Shown one piece after another: positions 1 through 7,492 of a stretch of DNA of 64,000 bases. Each line of letters begins with the position of its first letter. The stretch's first letter is position 1. The notes under the pieces were generated by a model. That model saw only the letters and a list, made by a program, of their open reading frames with translations. It ran no database searches and was not told the origin of the DNA. The DNA is from Leptotrichia sp. oral taxon 847. GTDB taxonomy: Bacteria > Fusobacteriota > Fusobacteriia > Fusobacteriales > Leptotrichiaceae. A program made the translations under genes and the position numbers. The DNA lies in contig NZ_CP014231.1 in assembly GCF_001553645.1 (NCBI RefSeq), forward strand, positions 806,001-870,000, written 5' to 3'.

Positions 1-416
1 TTATGAATGCTGTGATACACAACTTCTGAATCATATTGCGCTCCAACTCCTGCAAGTGACTGTTTTTCCGCCTCAGGAATTCCAAGTCTGTCAAAAGTAT
101 CTCTTATATAACTTGGCACATCGTCCCAATTTTCATTCATTGGCGCAGAATCTGGCTCCAAATAGTGAATTATATCGTTCATATCCAAGTCCGACAAATC
201 TGGACCCCAGTCAGTCATCGGCTTTGAATTATACACTTCTAGCGCTTTTAATCTAAAATTTAACATCCATTCCGGCTCATTTTTTCTAGCAGAAATTTTT
301 CTAATTATTTCTTCTGTCAACCCTTTTTGAACTTTGTATTTATATTTAACTTCGTCTTTTATGTCATAGACTCCTCGCTCAATATCTGCAACATATGTTT
401 TTTTTCTTGTTTCCAT
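1..416 (-). CDS. sufB: SufB, Fe-S cluster scaffold subunit (partial, C-terminus off the left edge)
   Basis: About 138 residues are visible from an ATG at 416, running off base 1. The N-terminus contains motifs typical of SufB, such as RKNEPEWMLNFRLKAL, PDLSDLDMNDIIHYL and the stretch ending AQYDSEVVYHS. SufB is the scaffold of the SufBCD complex, where Fe-S clusters are built before transfer to apoproteins. The gene lies 43 bp downstream of sufC in the same direction, so it is co-transcribed with it. The catalytic C-terminal half is not in the window. Identification is confident; completeness cannot be judged. Confidence 0.93.
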   Translation of the reverse strand, partial: METRKKTYVADIERGVYDIKDEVKYKYKVQKGLTEEIIRKISARKNEPEWMLNFRLKALEVYNSKPMTDWGPDLSDLDMNDIIHYLEPDSAPMNENWDDVPSYIRDTFDRLGIPEAEKQSLAGVGAQYDSEVVYHSIH

Positions 417-459
417 AATTTCCTACACTTTCTATTTTTTAATTTTTTCTCTTAAAATT

Positions 460-1206
460 CTATAACCCAAATTGCTTTTTCATTTCTCCATAACCATTTT
501 TTTCAATTTCTTCAACTATTTCTTTTCCACCAGTTCTGACAATTTTTCCATCCATCAAAATATGCACGAAATCTGGCTCCAAATAGTCCAAAACTTTATC
601 GTAGTGCGTTATAATTAAAAGCGCTGTATCATTTGTCTTCAATTTTTGCACACCTTCAAACACAATTTTTGTCGCATCAATGTCAAGCCCTGAATCTGTT
701 TCATCTAAAATCGCTAATTTGGGCTCAAGCACTGCCATCTGTAAAATTTCATTTTTCTTTTTTTCTCCTCCAGAAAACCCGACATTCAAATGTCTTTGAG
801 CATATTCTGGATTAATGTGGAGTTTTTCCATCTTTTCTTCCAATTCATTGTGAAACTGCATCAAATATTGTTTTTCTCCAGTTACAGCTTCTTTCGCCGT
901 TCTCAAAAAATCTTCTACAGTTAGTCCTGGAATTTCTTCAGGATATTGAAATGACAAGAAAATCCCTTTTTTTGCTCTCTCATCGACAGAATCATCATTA
1001 ATATTTTCTCCATCCAAAATAATATCTCCACCGATTAATTTATGTTTAGGATTTCCCACCAGAATACTTGCAAGCGTAGATTTTCCAGCACCATTTGGTC
1101 CCATTATAACATGAACTTCCCCCTTGTTGATATTTAAATTAAGACCTTTTAAAATCTCTTTTCCCTCAACTTCAGATCTTATATCTTTTAACTGTAATAA
1201 ACTCAT
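460..1206 (-). CDS. sufC: SufC, Fe-S assembly ATPase
   Basis: This 248-residue ABC-type ATPase energises the SufBCD scaffold. It has Walker A GPNGAGKST (residues 36-44), an ABC signature FSGGEKKK (about 143-150) followed by NEILQMAVLEPKLAILDE with Walker B, and the SufC-typical DSGLDIDA. There are no membrane segments, as expected for a cytosolic, non-transport ABC protein. The ATG at 1206 has a GGAGG Shine-Dalgarno 10 nt upstream. It is first in the operon and is followed by sufB. Length is normal for the family. Confidence 0.97.
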   Translation of the reverse strand: MSLLQLKDIRSEVEGKEILKGLNLNINKGEVHVIMGPNGAGKSTLASILVGNPKHKLIGGDIILDGENINDDSVDERAKKGIFLSFQYPEEIPGLTVEDFLRTAKEAVTGEKQYLMQFHNELEEKMEKLHINPEYAQRHLNVGFSGGEKKKNEILQMAVLEPKLAILDETDSGLDIDATKIVFEGVQKLKTNDTALLIITHYDKVLDYLEPDFVHILMDGKIVRTGGKEIVEEIEKNGYGEMKKQFGL

Positions 1207-1226
1207 TTTATTTTTACCTCCAAAAT

Positions 1227-1254
1227 ATTTTATTTATAAATGTTTTTTTATCAA
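1227..1254 (-). promoter_or_regulatory. Predicted sigma-70 promoter of the suf operon
   Basis: On the minus strand TTGATA (1249-1254), a 16-bp spacer and TAAAAT (1227-1232) lie just upstream of sufC. The rest of the 343-bp divergent gap to argS contains AT-rich sequence, the argS promoter and an AT-only inverted repeat near 1331-1352 with no clear role. Prediction is from sequence match only. Confidence 0.5.
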
Positions 1255-1474
1255 ACAAAAATCACAATTACATTTTACCAAAAAATTGTAACAAAATCAA
1301 TTGTGAAATTATTTATTTTTTTTATAAATTTAAAATAATTAAAATTTTAAAATTATTTTATTTTTTACAACAACTATTCTCCCATTTATATTGTTTAATT
1401 TATACTATTTTTTCAAGTTTCTATTTCTTTTTTTACGAAAGAGGACCATCGTCATATTTTTGATTAAAAAAATC

Positions 1475-1503
1475 TTGTGGTTATTTAAAAATTATGATAA
1501 AAT
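1475..1503 (+). promoter_or_regulatory. Predicted promoter of argS
   Basis: TTGTGG (1475-1480), a 17-bp spacer and TAAAAT (1498-1503) precede a Shine-Dalgarno AGAAAGGAGA and the argS ATG at 1550. The -35 match is weak, so confidence is moderate. Confidence 0.45.
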
Positions 1504-1549
1504 ACTTTGGTATTATGATGTTTTAGAAAGGAGAATTTAAAAATTACGG

Positions 1550-3271
1550 ATGAAATTGTTGACAAATAAAATAAAAAAATTGTTTTCTGAAAATATAAAT
1601 AAAATTTTTGAAAATGATTTTTCAGATAAAATTGACATACAAAATTCTACAAAAAAAGAATTTGGAGATTTTCAGACGAATTTTGCTTTGGTTAGTTCTA
1701 AATTAATCGGAAAAAATCCTAGAGAAATAGCGACTAGAATAGTCGCAGAATTTAAAAAAAACGAAATTATTGAAAAGCTCGAAATTGCAGGACCAGGATT
1801 TATTAATATTTTTTTGAAAAATGAATTTTTGAATGAAGAAATTAAAAAATTGGAAAACGAAAAATATGATTTTTCTTTTTTAGATACAGATAAAACAGTA
1901 ATTATTGACTACTCTTCACCAAATATTGCTAAAAGAATGCACATTGGACATTTGAGAAGTACAATAATTGGACATTCGATTAAAAAAATACTGGAATTTC
2001 TGGGAATAAAAGTAATTTCAGACAACCATATTGGAGATTGGGGAACTCAATTTGGAAAACTTATAGTTGGCTATAAAAATTGGTTAGATAAAAATGCTTA
2101 TGAAAAAGATCCAATTGGGGAATTGGAGAGAATTTACGTTTTATTCTCAGATAAAGCAAAAAAAGAACCATCTCTTGAAGAAAACGCAAGAAAAGAATTA
2201 AAAAAATTGCAGCAAGGCGACAGTGAAAATATAAAATTGTGGAAAGAATTTATCAAAATTTCTTTAAAAGAATACAACAAAGTGTATGAAAGACTTGGAA
2301 TAAAATTTGATTACTATTACGGCGAATCTTTTTACAACGATATGATGCCAGAAGTTTTGGAAGAATTAAAGAAAAAAAACATTGCAAAAGAAGACGAGGG
2401 AGCATTAGTCGTGTTTTTTGACGATGACAAATTACCGCCTGCACTCGTTCAAAAAAAAGATGGAAGTTTTTTGTATGCAACTTCAGATCTTGCAACTATG
2501 AAATTTAGAAAAGAAAAATTGAAAGTGGACGAAGCTATCTATGTGACAGATGACAGGCAGCAAAATCACTTCAAACAAGTGTTTGAAATTGGAAAAATGT
2601 TGGGCGCACCTTACGACTATAAAAAATTACATGTAATTTTTGGAATCATGAGATTTGGAGATGTGATTTTTTCTTCGAGAAGTGGAAATATTATAAGACT
2701 GGTTGATTTACTGGACGAAGCTAAAAGGCAGGTTAAACAAGTTATTAATGAAAAAAATCCTAATATTCCAGAAGATGAAAAAGACAAAACAGCTGAAATC
2801 ATAGGAAGTGGCGCAATAAAGTATTTTGATTTAAGTCAAAACAGGACAAGCGATGTTACGTTTACCTGGGATAAAGTTTTAAATTTTGAAGGAAATACGG
2901 GACCGTATTTACAATATACATACGTTAGGATTATGTCCATTTTCAGAAAATTAAAAGAAGAAAATATCATTTTGGAAAATGAAGAGATAGTCCTAAAAAA
3001 TACAGACGACGTAGAAAGAGAACTTGCGGTTTCACTTTTAAGATTTCCACAGTTTGTTGTAAAGGCTTATGAAATATTAAAACCTAACATTATCGCTGAA
3101 TATCTGTTTGATACAGCAAAATTATTTAATAACTTTTATAATTCAAAACAGATATTAAAAGAAAAAAATCCTAAGATACGTGATGCTAGAATCTTATTAT
3201 CTAAAAAAACTGCATTTATTTTGAAACAAGGACTTGATTTATTAGGAATAAATACTGTAAACAGAATGTAA
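1550..3271 (+). CDS. argS: Arginyl-tRNA synthetase
   Basis: This 573-residue class I aminoacyl-tRNA synthetase charges tRNA-Arg in the cytosol. It has the N-terminal additional domain (residues 1-110), the class I signature HIGH at 131-134 inside SPNIAKRMHIGHLRST, the conserved DNHIGDWGTQFGK, and the ATSDLATMKFR and VTDDRQQNHFKQVF segments. A DALR-type anticodon-binding C-terminus ends in LLGINTVNRM, the usual ArgRS ending. Length fits the bacterial family. The ATG has a well-spaced AGGAG. It is probably monocistronic, ending at the hairpin at 3410-3436. Confidence 0.97.
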   Translation: MKLLTNKIKKLFSENINKIFENDFSDKIDIQNSTKKEFGDFQTNFALVSSKLIGKNPREIATRIVAEFKKNEIIEKLEIAGPGFINIFLKNEFLNEEIKKLENEKYDFSFLDTDKTVIIDYSSPNIAKRMHIGHLRSTIIGHSIKKILEFLGIKVISDNHIGDWGTQFGKLIVGYKNWLDKNAYEKDPIGELERIYVLFSDKAKKEPSLEENARKELKKLQQGDSENIKLWKEFIKISLKEYNKVYERLGIKFDYYYGESFYNDMMPEVLEELKKKNIAKEDEGALVVFFDDDKLPPALVQKKDGSFLYATSDLATMKFRKEKLKVDEAIYVTDDRQQNHFKQVFEIGKMLGAPYDYKKLHVIFGIMRFGDVIFSSRSGNIIRLVDLLDEAKRQVKQVINEKNPNIPEDEKDKTAEIIGSGAIKYFDLSQNRTSDVTFTWDKVLNFEGNTGPYLQYTYVRIMSIFRKLKEENIILENEEIVLKNTDDVERELAVSLLRFPQFVVKAYEILKPNIIAEYLFDTAKLFNNFYNSKQILKEKNPKIRDARILLSKKTAFILKQGLDLLGINTVNRM

Positions 3272-3348
3272 GAGAGGATTTATAACGGCAGGGTTAAAAA
3301 AAATTAATTTAAAATTGTATTATAGTTAATCTTAAATTAATGATTATA

Positions 3349-3363
3349 GTGTATACTATACAC
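3349..3363. promoter_or_regulatory. Perfect 15-bp palindrome, operator-like
   Basis: GTGTATA-C-TATACAC is a perfect inverted repeat 78 bp after the argS stop and overlaps possible -10 hexamers (TATAGT, TATACT). Its symmetry and position suggest a repressor site for a transcript starting here. No regulator gene lies next to it, and no good -35 could be identified. Confidence 0.35.
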
Positions 3364-3409
3364 AGATCGATAAAAAGATCTAAAACCTCAATTAACCCCC
3401 CCTTTTATG

Positions 3410-3436
3410 AGACCTCTTTTTCGAAAGAGGTCTTTT
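3410..3436 (+). terminator. Rho-independent terminator downstream of argS
   Basis: A perfect 10-bp stem, AGACCTCTTT / AAAGAGGTCT, closes a TTCG tetraloop and is followed by TTTT. A run of seven C residues lies just upstream. It ends argS transcription and/or a short RNA starting near 3357. Confidence 0.85.
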
Positions 3437-3501
3437 ACTTTTTTAAGGGAACAAAATTAATTGATAAAAAAATTTAAATAAAAAAGAAAAGAGGAAAAGA
3501 A

Positions 3502-3792
3502 ATGGCGAAAAAAGACAATTATCTTTATAGTTATAAAGATGATAATGATGAAACAAGAACAAATAAACTATTAAAAAGGGCAGTAATACTGTTTATAATA
3601 TCTGCAATTTTAGTTGCAGTATCACATTTTTTCTTGAACAAGGAAAAAGTAGTTTTAATGTCAAAAACTCCAGTTTTAAAAGAAAATAAGGAAGACTTAA
3701 AAAAAGAGATTGATGAAATCAACGACAGAATTAAATCTACTGAAGAAGGAAACAATAGAATACAAGAAATTATAAAAAAATACGACAAATAA
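3502..3792 (+). CDS. Small membrane protein with C-terminal coiled coil
   Basis: This 96-residue protein is not assigned to a known family. A charged cytosolic N-terminus (residues 1-24) is followed by one membrane segment (about 25-47, from LLKRAVILFIISAIL). A Lys/Glu-rich heptad region after residue 55 resembles a coiled coil. A strong AGAGG Shine-Dalgarno precedes the ATG. It sits 28 bp upstream of a membrane-anchored polysaccharide deacetylase that also carries a coiled coil next to its membrane anchor. The two may interact at the envelope; that is inference from neighbourhood and layout. FtsL/DivIC-like topology is an alternative, but no motif confirms it. Confidence 0.8.
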   Translation: MAKKDNYLYSYKDDNDETRTNKLLKRAVILFIISAILVAVSHFFLNKEKVVLMSKTPVLKENKEDLKKEIDEINDRIKSTEEGNNRIQEIIKKYDK

Positions 3793-3820
3793 AAATAAAT
3801 TGAATGTGAGGTAAAAAAAA

Positions 3821-4681
3821 ATGAAAAAAGGAATAGCAATAATTGGAATAATCGCCGCATGTGTAGGATTTGTATATTCAGGTTGGCATATTTTTGGGAC
3901 AACATCAAAATTTGTCCAAAATCATGGATTAAAAAGTAACATAAAAAAATTAACAAAAGAAAAAATTAAAAAAGAAAAAACTTTAGAAGAATTGACTAAA
4001 AAGAATGAAGAAGTTACAGCAAAATATGAACAGATGAAAAAAGATGGAAAAATAAAAATAGTTCATTTGACTTTCGACGACGGTCCTTCGAATAATACTG
4101 AGAAAATTTTGGCAATATTAAAAAGAAATAACATAAAAGCAACTTTTTTTGTGATAGGACATAATCAAAATAAATATAAAGAAATAATAGACGCAGGGCA
4201 TGCACTAGGAGTTCACAGTTATACTCACGATTATAAGTACATTTATGCCAACGAAAAAAACTTCTTTGACGACTTGTACAAATTGCACGACGATATTAAG
4301 GCAAGAACTGGAAAAGATGTAAGAATAACAAGATTTCCTGGTGGTTCAAGCAATGCAATTGCATCAAAAGCCTTGAAACAACAAATTATTACTAGAATGG
4401 CAAGAGAAGGGTATATTTATCACGACTGGAACTGTGATTCTACAGATGCGAGCGGAAACGGTGTGCCTGTAGCTAAACTTATCAAATATGGTATTTGTAC
4501 TAACCATCCAGAAATTGACGTCTTGATGCACGATACAAATGTCAAGGGAACAACTGTTCAAGCACTACAAAGCATTATTGATGGATATAGAAAAGCAGGA
4601 TACAGTTTTGAAGTAATCACACCTAGCAGTATGAAAATTCAACATGTAAAACAACCTGAACTAAAAGATTTGAAAAAATAA
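3821..4681 (+). CDS. Membrane-anchored polysaccharide (peptidoglycan) deacetylase, NodB family
   Basis: The 286-residue protein has an uncleaved N-terminal membrane anchor (residues 4-22), a Lys/Glu coiled coil (35-75) and a NodB homology domain. The catalytic motif 1 TFDDGPS (84-90) supplies the base and metal Asp. Motif 2 HSYTH gives the metal His pair at 132 and 136, and motif 3 RFPGG follows. These are the hallmarks of CE4 deacetylases that remove N-acetyl groups from peptidoglycan or related glycans in the periplasm. It is 28 bp downstream of the small coiled-coil membrane gene, so probably one operon. The substrate is not shown by sequence. Confidence 0.9.
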   Translation: MKKGIAIIGIIAACVGFVYSGWHIFGTTSKFVQNHGLKSNIKKLTKEKIKKEKTLEELTKKNEEVTAKYEQMKKDGKIKIVHLTFDDGPSNNTEKILAILKRNNIKATFFVIGHNQNKYKEIIDAGHALGVHSYTHDYKYIYANEKNFFDDLYKLHDDIKARTGKDVRITRFPGGSSNAIASKALKQQIITRMAREGYIYHDWNCDSTDASGNGVPVAKLIKYGICTNHPEIDVLMHDTNVKGTTVQALQSIIDGYRKAGYSFEVITPSSMKIQHVKQPELKDLKK

Positions 4682-4770
4682 TAATTATAGTTTTAAATAA
4701 AAATTATAGTTTTTTTAGTAGATGTTCTTATTAAAAATAGTTTTTATGGTTTAATTAAGAGAAAACTAAG

Positions 4771-4798
4771 TTAGAAAAATGATAAAATATGATATAAT
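4771..4798 (+). promoter_or_regulatory. Predicted promoter of the RlpA-like gene
   Basis: TTAGAA (4771-4776), a 16-bp spacer and a consensus TATAAT (4793-4798) sit 35 bp before the ATG at 4833. The Shine-Dalgarno AAAGGAG lies between them. Confidence 0.55.
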
Positions 4799-4832
4799 TA
4801 TAAAATAATAAAAATATAAAGGAGCGTTTTTA

Positions 4833-5333
4833 ATGAAAAAAATAATTACAACACTATCAGTTTTGTCATTATCTCTATCATTAAGTTCAAACATAACAGC
4901 AAAACAACAAAGTAATAATCAAAATATAATTTTTATAAGAAAAGAAATGATGAAAAAAGCAGATAATTTAGATTTAACTGTTTCAAAAAATGAAAGTAAG
5001 TCAGTTATGACAATAAAGAAAGAGGACTTAAATAATTTTACACATTATCAAAGTGGTACGGCTTCTTTTTACAGCAAAAACTTAAATGGAAGCAAAACTT
5101 CGAGTGGTGAACGACATAGATCAAGTGAAATGATGGCTGCTCACAAAAGTTTGCCATTTGGGACAAAAGTAAAAGTAACAAATTTGAACAACGGTAAATC
5201 TGTCATTGTGAGAATTAATGATAGAGGACCGTTTGTAAGAGGAAGAGTTATTGATTTAAGCTATGCTGCTTTCTCACAAATAGAAAGTCCTGGAAAAGGT
5301 GTAACAAAAGTTGAATTACAAGTGTTAAAATAA
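4833..5333 (+). CDS. RlpA-like septal ring protein (double-psi beta-barrel)
   Basis: The 166-residue protein has a signal peptide (residues 1-23) and a C-terminal RlpA domain from about residue 70. Visible motifs are QSGTASFYS, the conserved TSSGE, AAHKSLPFGTKVKVTN and VRINDRGPFVRGRVIDLS, which includes the catalytic-type NDRGP segment. RlpA proteins act on denuded glycan strands or septal peptidoglycan in the periplasm. No SPOR domain is present, and there is no lipobox cysteine. Promoter and Shine-Dalgarno are clear. It is close to the deacetylase and fabG, a loose cell-envelope neighbourhood. Confidence 0.88.
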   Translation: MKKIITTLSVLSLSLSLSSNITAKQQSNNQNIIFIRKEMMKKADNLDLTVSKNESKSVMTIKKEDLNNFTHYQSGTASFYSKNLNGSKTSSGERHRSSEMMAAHKSLPFGTKVKVTNLNNGKSVIVRINDRGPFVRGRVIDLSYAAFSQIESPGKGVTKVELQVLK

Positions 5334-5377
5334 AAAATATAAACTAAAAATTCAAAAATTAGAAAGGTGGAAAAATA

Positions 5378-6088
5378 GTGTTAAAGGGAAAAATAGCATT
5401 AATTACAGGTGGTTCGAGAGGAATTGGAAAAGAAATCGCACTAAAATATGCCGAAAATGGTGCGACAGTTATCTCGGGAGATTTAATTGACCCAGATTAC
5501 AGCCACGAAAATATCTCTCACATAAAATTAAATGTAACAGACAGAGAAAACATCAAAGAAGTTGCAAAAGAATTAAAAGAAAAATATGGAAGATTGGATA
5601 TTTTGGTAAACAACGCTGGAATTACAAGAGATTCATTGCTTCAAAGAATGAAAGAAGCGGATTGGGATTTAGTTGTTGACATCAATTTAAAAGGTGTCTA
5701 CAATGTTATGCAAGGATTTGTTTCACTACTTTTAAAAAGTAAAGCTTCAAGTGTTATAAATATGGCTTCTGTAGTTGGAATTGACGGAAATACAGGTCAA
5801 ACTAACTATGCAGCAACAAAAGGTGGAGTTATAGCGATGGCTAAAACTTGGGCTAAAGAATTTGGAAGAAAAAATTTGAGAGCAAACGCGATAGCACCTG
5901 GATTTATTAAAACAGATATGACACACGTTTTACCTGAAAAAATTGTAGAAACTGTTTTAGCTAATACGCCATTAAGAAAAATGGGAGATGCTCAAGATGT
6001 GGCAAATGCAGCGCTATTCTTAGCAAGCGATGCTTCTAAATTCATAACTGGACAAGTTTTAAGAATTGATGGAGGTTTAAATTTATAA
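5378..6088 (+). CDS. fabG: 3-oxoacyl-[ACP] reductase FabG-type short-chain dehydrogenase
   Basis: This 236-residue classical SDR has the nucleotide-binding GGSRGIG near residue 11, NNAG (78-81), catalytic Ser131, and the Tyr144-x3-Lys148 pair (YAATK). The C-terminal IDGGLNL is typical of FabG, which reduces 3-oxoacyl-ACP in fatty-acid elongation using NADPH. The start is GTG at 5378 with AGAAAGGTGG 7 nt upstream. It is followed after 18 bp by the RNase H gene. As the other fab genes are not next to it, a different SDR substrate cannot be excluded. Confidence 0.85.
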   Translation: MLKGKIALITGGSRGIGKEIALKYAENGATVISGDLIDPDYSHENISHIKLNVTDRENIKEVAKELKEKYGRLDILVNNAGITRDSLLQRMKEADWDLVVDINLKGVYNVMQGFVSLLLKSKASSVINMASVVGIDGNTGQTNYAATKGGVIAMAKTWAKEFGRKNLRANAIAPGFIKTDMTHVLPEKIVETVLANTPLRKMGDAQDVANAALFLASDASKFITGQVLRIDGGLNL

Positions 6089-6106
6089 TTTTATAAATTT
6101 TAAATT

Positions 6107-6730
6107 ATGTCAAAGATATATGCTTATTATTTAATAAATAGTGGCAAAACTGGTATTTTGGAAAATTGGGAAAAATGTCAAAAGATAGTTTCAAGCCAAA
6201 ATGCGAGATACAAATCTTTTAAAACTGTAAAAGAAGCTCAAGAATGGCTTAATTCAGGAGCAGAGTACGAAAAAAAAGAAAAAAAGAAAAGTTTGTGTGA
6301 TAAAGGGAAAATCGTTCCCTGCGCAATTTATTTCGATGCTGGAACAGGAAGAGGAAATGGTGTCGAAGTGAGACTTACTGATTATAAGGGAAATCCGTTG
6401 CTACACAAAATTTTGCCAAAAGAAAAGATCAATGAACACAAAAATTATTATGTTGCAAAACATAGGTCAAATAACTATGGAGAGTTAGTTGGGCTTTATG
6501 CAGCATTAGTTTACGCAAAAAAATATGAAATTAAAAAAATTTTTGGAGATAGTTCACTTGTACTTAATTATTGGTCCAAGGGACATTACAACGCAAGTAA
6601 TATCGAATCTGAAACAATAGAATTAATAAAAAAAGTTACTCTGATGAGAAAGAAATTTGAACATCAAAATGGAATCATAGAAAAGATTTCAGGAGATTTA
6701 AATCCTGCAGATTTGGGATTTCATAAATAA
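6107..6730 (+). CDS. rnhA: Ribonuclease H with N-terminal viroplasmin-like hybrid-binding domain
   Basis: The 207-residue protein starts with a viroplasmin/RNase H1 N-terminal domain (residues 1-50, YAYYLINSGKTGILENW and FKTVKEAQEWL) that binds RNA-DNA hybrids. An RNase H fold follows with the acidic catalytic set Asp77 (YFDAGTG), Glu126 (NNYGEL), Asp148 (FGDSS) and Asp202 (NPADLG). It cleaves RNA in RNA-DNA hybrids. No Shine-Dalgarno lies close to the ATG. A GGAGG inside the end of fabG is separated from it by an AT-rich inverted repeat at 6076-6104. It is most likely co-transcribed with fabG. Confidence 0.9.
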   Translation: MSKIYAYYLINSGKTGILENWEKCQKIVSSQNARYKSFKTVKEAQEWLNSGAEYEKKEKKKSLCDKGKIVPCAIYFDAGTGRGNGVEVRLTDYKGNPLLHKILPKEKINEHKNYYVAKHRSNNYGELVGLYAALVYAKKYEIKKIFGDSSLVLNYWSKGHYNASNIESETIELIKKVTLMRKKFEHQNGIIEKISGDLNPADLGFHK

Positions 6731-6768
6731 TAATATTGAAATGAAACAAAAAAAGGAGAGTATTTTTT

Positions 6769-7347
6769 ATGAAAAAAATATTTATTATAATTATGCTATT
6801 CGCCGTTTGTGTCATTGGAATTTCTGCAACAAAAGATAAAGAAATAAAAATTCCTAAAATTAAAGCAGCGAAAGTGAAAAAAACAAAATTAAAAGCAACT
6901 GATAAAGTTTATGAAGGCGAATATTTAAGAGCTACAAATACTTTTGTTTACACAAAAGATAATCTAGTTTTTCCAAATAAAGTTATGTCTTACACTGTAA
7001 AAGATGAAAGTGGCTTGCTTGATGGAATTTATAATTTTATATCAGAAAAATACGGAGTAGTTGATACTGATTTAATTGGATTAAAGTTATCTGGAACAGT
7101 ATCTAAAAAAGATAAAGTTATAACAATTAAGAAAATAACAAATTATCAAGTTCCTAGAGAAAAAATCCTAGGTGAAGAAAAAGCCTTTGGAACTGATAGC
7201 AATATTGAAAATACAGGTACAGATGTTACTCCAAGTACAAACGATACTAATACCTCTACTGACACGAATACAGAAAATAAAAGTAATGATGGTATATTCC
7301 CATCAACTCCTAGCAATAGCGGACTTAATTTAAATGAAGGAAACTAA
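6769..7347 (+). CDS. Exported protein of unknown function with low-complexity tail
   Basis: The 192-residue protein has a signal peptide (1-21, ending near GISATKDK), a Lys-rich linker, a compact middle domain (about 45-135) and a Thr/Asn/Ser-rich tail after residue 145. I do not recognise the family. The middle part has alternating hydrophobic strands, which could be an OB-like or small beta fold; this is a guess. Shine-Dalgarno AAAGGAG is good. The gene is the last of the plus-strand group and ends at a bidirectional hairpin terminator. Confidence 0.75.
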   Translation: MKKIFIIIMLFAVCVIGISATKDKEIKIPKIKAAKVKKTKLKATDKVYEGEYLRATNTFVYTKDNLVFPNKVMSYTVKDESGLLDGIYNFISEKYGVVDTDLIGLKLSGTVSKKDKVITIKKITNYQVPREKILGEEKAFGTDSNIENTGTDVTPSTNDTNTSTDTNTENKSNDGIFPSTPSNSGLNLNEGN

Positions 7348-7360
7348 AAAATATTTATTA

Positions 7361-7397
7361 AAAATTAATTCTTGAAATTTCAAGAATTAATTTTTTT
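7361..7397. terminator. Bidirectional rho-independent terminator
   Basis: A perfect 17-bp inverted repeat (7361-7377 with 7378-7394) is flanked by A-rich sequence on the left and a T run on the right. It lies between convergent genes, the exported protein on plus and rho on minus, and can serve both. Confidence 0.75.
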
Positions 7398-7492
7398 ATT
7401 AAAAAACTACACTGGATAATTATTTATTCAGCGCAGTTTAAAATTGCAATTAAGCTAATCTCACAATTAATTGATAAAATTATTTATTAACT

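Noticed and set aside
1331-1352. AT-only inverted repeat in the sufC-argS gap
   Set aside because: Both genes read away from it, and pure A/T inverted repeats of this size are expected by chance here.
4682-4720. Repeated AATTATAGTTTT units after the deacetylase gene
   Set aside because: They are direct repeats, form no stem and are too short to mean more than AT-rich composition.
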